A stretch of 41,517 nucleotides of DNA from Streptoalloteichus tenebrarius (GTDB lineage Bacteria > Actinomycetota > Actinomycetes > Mycobacteriales > Pseudonocardiaceae): contig NZ_JAMTCP010000054.1 of NCBI RefSeq assembly GCF_024171885.1, forward strand, positions 1-41,517, written 5' to 3'. Both the position numbers and the translations under genes were made by a program. The notes under the pieces are model-generated. The model saw only the letters and a program-made list of their open reading frames with translations, had not been told where the DNA came from and did no database searches. Shown here in pieces: positions 37,104 to 41,517 of the stretch; the first letter of the stretch is position 1; every line of letters starts with the position of its first letter.

Positions 37104-38583
37104 TGGTGGCGGTCTCTTCGTCCAGCTTCAATTGTGTGGGGGAGCTGTCTCGTAGCGACTGCAGCTTCTTTGCGAACTGCAGAGCGTCTTCCGCGTCCTC
37201 GTAGTAGCCCTTCTTGATCGCCTTTTCCAGTGCCTCGAACAGGCCAGCTCTCCGGCTCATCGTGCGATACTTGCGCTCGATCGCGAGGAGCTCACGAGTC
37301 ATCGAAAAATGAATGGGGTCATCCTCGCACGCCTCTTTGAGCAGTCCAATCTCCTCAGCTCCGAGAACGAGTTGCTCGTCCAGCGCGGGGCCGGGGAACT
37401 GTTCGCCGGTCGTCTCCTCGTAGATCTGCGGCAAAGAGTCTTCGACCTCGTGCTTCTCAAAAACCCAAATGCGACGGATTTCGTGCAGTTCGGCCATCGA
37501 GATAAGTTCGATGTCTCGAACGTGCTCGGGCGCCTTTTTGCGTACCTGGGACTGTGCATTGAGCAGCTTGCGCAGCCAATCTTCACGCGCCGATTGCTTG
37601 TACGGGCCGGGAATTGGTCGGTCGCCGAACAGTTGAACATTTCCGTTCATCCGACGGAAGTCTCGGGTTTGGCTCTCCTTGCTCACGTCATCAAGTTCGT
37701 TTCGGAGCTTGAGGAGCGGCCGCATCCACTGCTTCTCGTCGTCATTGCGGATCATGGCGGTCATCGACTTGTCTTGCTCAACCAGGGTGCACGTCCAGCA
37801 GCCGAATCGGCTGTCCCCACAAGATGGAGTGGTGTTGTCGACAACCAACGGACATTCGGAGTCGTCGGAAGCGCCTTGGTACATTGTCAGCAAGTCTTTA
37901 TTCTTGTGTCCCCACGGATTGGGGTACTGCATCAAGAAGGCCCATACCTCTTCGGTTGACCATGCCTCAATAGGGCTGTAAACGAGAGAGTTGGGTAGAT
38001 TGCCGTTGGGAGAAAGGCGGTCGCGGACACGCCGTTTCTCGTGGCGAGCCATAGCCCGAGCTCTCGCCTGGCTTTCGGCCTTACGGATGCCGAGAACCAG
38101 GATCGCCTCGCCGTGTCGACGGACAACGCGCCGAATGAATGAATTTGATGGCTTGATCTTGAGGCGCTCAGTGCACCAGCGGAACTTAGGGCGAGGGGCC
38201 GGATATCCGCGACCGATTAGGTTGACCCAAAACGTGTCTTTAATGTCTGGAATCAACTTGTGCGACTCAATAGGTAGGCCCTGTTCCTGAGCGGCTATGC
38301 CCATCCGGTCCAGCGACTGGCTCACCCAGGCCGATACCACAGGGTTCTCGACGAGGGTGTCGGTGCTAATGACGTGCACTGGCTTAGTGCGCTGGACAGC
38401 CGGCAGATCCTTAAGTGCTAGCCATACTAGCTGCAGTACGGCGGTGGAGTCCTTGCCTCCACTGTATCCAACTACCCAAGGCACCTCGTCGGCCGTGTAG
38501 AGTTCGCGGATCTCCTCCGCCAACTCTGCTACGACCTCCGCCAGAGGCCTGTCTTGAAATAGTGACGCCTTTGGGGTGCTCAT
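37090..38583 (-). CDS. dndC: DndC, PAPS-reductase-like sulfur transferase
   Basis: A 497-aa ATP pyrophosphatase of the PAPS reductase family, which activates the DNA backbone for sulfur insertion. The PP-loop SGGKDS is at 41-46. Four cysteines, C244, C255, C262 and C265 (SECPLVV...SCGDSRFGCWTC), match the iron-sulfur cluster site of the family; another conserved Cys is C137 (RWCTERLKIKP). Length is normal. The ATG at 38583 overlaps the dndB stop (ATGA). Confidence 0.97.
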   Translation of the reverse strand: MSTPKASLFQDRPLAEVVAELAEEIRELYTADEVPWVVGYSGGKDSTAVLQLVWLALKDLPAVQRTKPVHVISTDTLVENPVVSAWVSQSLDRMGIAAQEQGLPIESHKLIPDIKDTFWVNLIGRGYPAPRPKFRWCTERLKIKPSNSFIRRVVRRHGEAILVLGIRKAESQARARAMARHEKRRVRDRLSPNGNLPNSLVYSPIEAWSTEEVWAFLMQYPNPWGHKNKDLLTMYQGASDDSECPLVVDNTTPSCGDSRFGCWTCTLVEQDKSMTAMIRNDDEKQWMRPLLKLRNELDDVSKESQTRDFRRMNGNVQLFGDRPIPGPYKQSAREDWLRKLLNAQSQVRKKAPEHVRDIELISMAELHEIRRIWVFEKHEVEDSLPQIYEETTGEQFPGPALDEQLVLGAEEIGLLKEACEDDPIHFSMTRELLAIERKYRTMSRRAGLFEALEKAIKKGYYEDAEDALQFAKKLQSLRDSSPTQLKLDEETATNAPS

Positions 38584-39710
38584 GAGTCTCCTCGCAAGTA
38601 CGCTTCTTCTGCGCGTCGCTCTTCGTCGCTTAGTTCGAGCTTCAGGTGTTGACGCAAATAGTTCGTCGTCAGAGTCAAGTTGTGACGACTCTTGGACACT
38701 CGTCCGCCGACCAATGCGCGACCTTCCCAGTCAGTATTGGAGCGCGACCAGTCCACAAACGATAGGCGCTTAAGGGTTGACGCCCAGGCACGAGGTGAAA
38801 GCGATTTGCGAAGCAAAGTGTTGCCTACACGACCCAACGCGTGCAGTGCAATCCCGTGACTGTGTAGGTAATCACGCCTCACATCTGATGCCGATAGTTC
38901 CCGGCGTCGTACTAGTCCCCACTCTGGGATCACCGAATCGATCGATGACCAGTAGGCTTCGGCCAGCTCCCGGGACTGTTCCATGGTAATTTCCAAGCCG
39001 TTCAATAGTGCCTGTGTGGCGAAGTACACGGAACTCAAGGTGAACAGCTTGCGCGAACGCTGGGATAGCGTGCTGCTCTCCATTTCCACGTACCCCTTGA
39101 ACACCGGAGCCTTCATAGCCAACAGTCGCACCGTGGTAGCGAGGTGGTCCCGGTGGTCGTACAGGACGCCGATGGAGCGTGGCGGGCGGACAGCGTGTCG
39201 GTTCAGATCGGCGAACATCTGCTGACAGCGGGCAAGACCGGCGTCGTGGAAAAAGACCACCGCGATGGTCTCCTCCCCGAGGTCGGGGTTCTCCTTCAAG
39301 GCCTGCTCGATCGCAGCACGCCGGTGTTGACCGTCGTTGATCAGGAAGCGGGCGGTCATCGAGATCCGGATCTGCCCGGCACGCATCCCGACGCCACTGT
39401 CCGTGATGCTCTCGAACTGGATGTCGCCGTCGACCGAGGCGGTCAGGGCGCTGAAGACGTAGTCCTGGGGGTTGTCGACGATGTAGCGCGTCAGCGCCGG
39501 CAGCCGTCCCTTGTTCAAGATCCTCTGTGCACGTACCTCTGGAGCGAGCTCGTCCTCGTCGAAGAGGAAGATCTTCGGGATGAGCCGCAGTGGGCACATG
39601 GACACGTAGAACTCGCGCCCCGCCTGGATGCCACGGATGGCCGGGAAAACGTACTCAAACCCGGCAGATGTCGCCGGGTCCGCAGGCTGGGAGGCTACGG
39701 GGGATCCCAC
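38580..39710 (-). CDS. dndB: DndB, DGQHR-domain regulator
   Basis: A 376-aa DndB. DGQHR is at 126-130 (LINDGQHRRAAIEQALKE), with FADLNRHAVRPPRS as the second family motif. DndB is not needed for modification itself; it represses the dnd operon in Salmonella and affects modification frequency in Streptomyces. First gene of the leftward operon; GTG start at 39710. The 75-bp spacer to dndA carries palindromic repeats that are candidate DndB sites. Confidence 0.96.
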   Translation of the reverse strand: MGSPVASQPADPATSAGFEYVFPAIRGIQAGREFYVSMCPLRLIPKIFLFDEDELAPEVRAQRILNKGRLPALTRYIVDNPQDYVFSALTASVDGDIQFESITDSGVGMRAGQIRISMTARFLINDGQHRRAAIEQALKENPDLGEETIAVVFFHDAGLARCQQMFADLNRHAVRPPRSIGVLYDHRDHLATTVRLLAMKAPVFKGYVEMESSTLSQRSRKLFTLSSVYFATQALLNGLEITMEQSRELAEAYWSSIDSVIPEWGLVRRRELSASDVRRDYLHSHGIALHALGRVGNTLLRKSLSPRAWASTLKRLSFVDWSRSNTDWEGRALVGGRVSKSRHNLTLTTNYLRQHLKLELSDEERRAEEAYLRGDS

Positions 39711-39722
39711 ACCATCACGCTA

Positions 39723-39750
39723 TCGTACGTCAAGCACATCACGTACGTGA
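39723..39750. promoter_or_regulatory. Candidate operator between dndA and dndB
   Basis: TCGTACGT at 39723-39730, and the 12-bp perfect palindrome TCACGTACGTGA at 39739-39750. Read together they give TACG-N12-CGTA, close to the TACG-N10-CGTA type reported for DndB binding in Salmonella (recalled, spacing differs). It lies in the only promoter region of the divergent dnd genes. Confidence 0.6.
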
Positions 39751-39785
39751 CGTTCGAAATAGCGCTTGAAGGCGGTTAGGGTTCG

Positions 39786-40931
39786 ATGGTGACGTACCTC
39801 GACGCGGCGGCGACGACCCGCGTGGACCAGCGGGTAGCCGACGTCGTCCTGCACTGGATGACCGCGGAGTTCGGCAACGCGGGCAGCCGACACGAGTACG
39901 GTTCGCGGGCCAAACGTGCCGTAGAGCGGGCTCGGGAGTACCTGGCTAGCACGGTGGATGCCGAGCCAGACGAGCTGATCTTCACCAGCGGCGCTACGGA
40001 GAGTAACAACATCGCTCTACTTGGGCTCGCGCCGTACGGTGAGCGCAGTGGGCGCCGGCACATTATCACCTCAGCGATCGAGCATAAGGCGGTCCTGGAA
40101 CCGTTGCAGCACCTGGCTGGTCGTGGGTACGAGGTTGAGTTCCTCAGTCCTGGACCTTCAGGCCGTCTCACTGTCGAGGCCGTGATGGAGCGGCTACGTC
40201 CGGACACACTGCTGGTCTCGTTGATGCACGTGAACAACGAGACTGGGGTGATCCAACCGGTGGCCGAATTGGCGCGGGAGCTGCAGTCGACTGGTACGTA
40301 CCTTCATGTTGACGCTGCTCAGGGGTACGGCAAAGTGCCCGAGGACCTCACCGCGCCGATCGACTTGATCAGCATCAGCGGCCACAAGATCGGGGCGCCG
40401 AAGGGTGTAGGGGCGCTGGTCACGCGTCGTCGGGAAGCTATGGACGACGAGCGCCCCCCCCTTGAGCCGATCATGTTTGGAGGTGGGCAAGAGCGGAAAT
40501 TGCGGCCCGGCACGCTCCCGGTTCCGCTGATCATGGGACTTGCAGAGGCTGCGAGGATTTTCGACGCCGAGCGCGTTCAGTGGGAGAAGGCTGCGCGAGA
40601 CCTTCGCTCCAGGCTCCTCGCCGGGCTGGCCTCTACGCGCTTTCGCATCAACGGTGACCAAGAACACGTTGTCCCACACATCATCAACCTGTCCTTCGAG
40701 GACATCGATGCTGAGGCGCTCCTCGTCGCACTCAAGGATGTGGTTGCTGTCGCTACTGGATCTGCCTGCACGAGCGCCTCGTACACCCCCAGCCATGTGC
40801 TCCGCGCTATGGGGCTGCCGGAGGAGGCGGCCTCGAACGGCCTGCGTTTCTCCTGGTTCCCCTCTCAAGCCACTGATTTGGACGTCGAGGAGCTCGCTCG
40901 CAGCATCGCCAAGCTTCGGCCCTATTCCTAG
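39786..40931 (+). CDS. dndA: DndA, cysteine desulfurase
   Basis: A 381-aa class V PLP enzyme that takes sulfur from cysteine and hands it to DndC. PLP Lys201 is in SISGHKIGAPKG; His100 (SAIEHKAV) stacks on the cofactor; Asp176 and Gln179 (LHVDAAQG) bind the ring. The sulfur-carrying Cys328 is in ATGSACTSASYTPSHVLRAMG. Divergent from dndB, the same layout as in Streptomyces lividans. ATG at 39786. It is richer in GC than the rest of the island, which might mean a different source. Confidence 0.96.
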   Translation: MVTYLDAAATTRVDQRVADVVLHWMTAEFGNAGSRHEYGSRAKRAVERAREYLASTVDAEPDELIFTSGATESNNIALLGLAPYGERSGRRHIITSAIEHKAVLEPLQHLAGRGYEVEFLSPGPSGRLTVEAVMERLRPDTLLVSLMHVNNETGVIQPVAELARELQSTGTYLHVDAAQGYGKVPEDLTAPIDLISISGHKIGAPKGVGALVTRRREAMDDERPPLEPIMFGGGQERKLRPGTLPVPLIMGLAEAARIFDAERVQWEKAARDLRSRLLAGLASTRFRINGDQEHVVPHIINLSFEDIDAEALLVALKDVVAVATGSACTSASYTPSHVLRAMGLPEEAASNGLRFSWFPSQATDLDVEELARSIAKLRPYS

Positions 40932-40980
40932 AGCCCCTGGATAGGTGCGGTGCTATCTCGAGGGCGGACTAGCTTGAGTT

Positions 40981-41517
40981 TTAACCCGTTCGGCGTGGTC
41001 GTGGGTTGCTGGACTTGGTCTTCTTGCCGCGTATGCCTTTCTGCTTGTTCGTGCTGGTGACGGTGTGGACGTCATGACGTGTCGCGGGCTGATGGTTGGG
41101 TTGTCCTGCGGGGCGTCCTGGTCCGGGTCGTGAGGGTTTCGGGACACGGGCGGGACGGGCCAGTTGTGGACACAGGTTCTGAAACCCTCGGCGGATCCGC
41201 GACGGGCTCAGCCGGTGGGCCGGGCGGGGTTTCTCCCCGGGGGCGGCGCGGATCGCCCACGAGCTCGCGGGCGAGGCGGAGCTGGGTGTAAGCGGTGATC
41301 AGCACCAGGTCCAGCGGTCGGCCGCGTCGGGTGAGCGGAGTTTCGGCGTGGTCGGAGCCGAGGGTTTGCTTGAGCATGCGGAAGGTGTGCTCGATGTCGA
41401 AGCGGCGCGGGAACGCCTGCCAGGCCAGGTCGACCTCGGTACGGGTGAGGCCGGTGCGGCAGTGCCAGAGCCACACCGGTTTCGCCGATCGCGCCGGAGG
41501 GCAGGCGGTCGACCTCG
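40981..41517 (-). pseudogene. Broken IS4/IS701-type transposase, cut by the window edge
   Basis: C-terminal part of a DDE transposase: KPVWLWHCRTG, AWQAFPRRFDIEHTFRMLKQ and TAYTQLRLARELVGDPRRPR. The frame changes near 41485 (the segment before KPVWLW is read in another frame) and again left of 41150; the last frame ends at a stop at 40981-40983. The N-terminal part lies outside the window. It bounds the dnd island on the right. Confidence 0.8.

Noticed and set aside
39710-39786. Specific -35/-10 promoters for dndA and dndB
   Set aside because: Several weak hexamers can be drawn (for example TTGACG on the minus strand) but none with correct spacing to the start.

Overview
The window is from a high-GC actinomycete, most likely a member of the Pseudonocardiales (Saccharothrix, Actinosynnema or Lentzea type). 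The signs are very GC-rich third codon positions, frequent GTG starts, XRE/DUF5753 regulators paired with DUF397 proteins, EspG-type satellites of ESX secretion, and a dnaK-grpE-dnaJ-hspR heat-shock operon with HspR (HAIR) operators. No species is claimed.

Left part (1-29,650) is chromosomal. 35-1902 is a leftward set of a DUF3558 lipoprotein, a PE-like small protein and an EspG-like chaperone. 1978-3591 is an XRE regulator with two DUF397 proteins built from 23-residue repeats. 4070-8323 is the dnaK operon, with two HAIR operators upstream. 8651-9798 holds a secreted trypsin-like protease and an S4 RNA-binding protein. 9860-10515 is a decayed IS5-type transposase. 10559-17592 holds an ABC-F ATPase, a DUF4396 membrane protein behind two CsoR-like palindromes, a DUF4097 lipoprotein, two pseudogenes, a TetR regulator, a CDF metal transporter and dCTP deaminase. 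17717-17790 is tRNA-Gly(CCC), followed by a hairpin and a 17-bp tandem repeat. 18246-29614 holds membrane proteins, a 2H phosphoesterase, an MFS exporter, a broken S41 peptidase, a polar amino-acid ABC transporter, acetyltransferases, a LysE exporter, an FKBP isomerase, an AraC-type regulator and a DoxX-like protein.

Right part (about 29,700-41,000) is a visibly less GC-rich island. It carries a complete DNA phosphorothioation (Dnd) system: dndA on the plus strand, diverging from dndBCDE on the minus strand across a 75-bp spacer with palindromic repeats. Downstream of the dndE terminator, on the same strand, come a small protein with a sigma-region-4-like helix-turn-helix, a MORC/MutL/Hsp90-like GHKL ATPase (578 aa) and a large second DGQHR-domain protein (728 aa, sharing two motifs with DndB). 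The known phosphorothioate restriction partners (DndFGH, SspE, PbeABCD) are not recognisable here. The GHKL + DGQHR pair is therefore the best candidate for an undescribed effector or regulator coupled to DNA sulfur modification. A broken IS4/IS701-type transposase closes the island at the right edge.

Putative working model (inference): DndA supplies sulfur, DndC/D/E install it in the DNA backbone, DndB controls expression or target choice, and the GHKL ATPase with the second DGQHR protein reads the modification state and acts on unmodified DNA, perhaps under control of the sigma-4-like protein.
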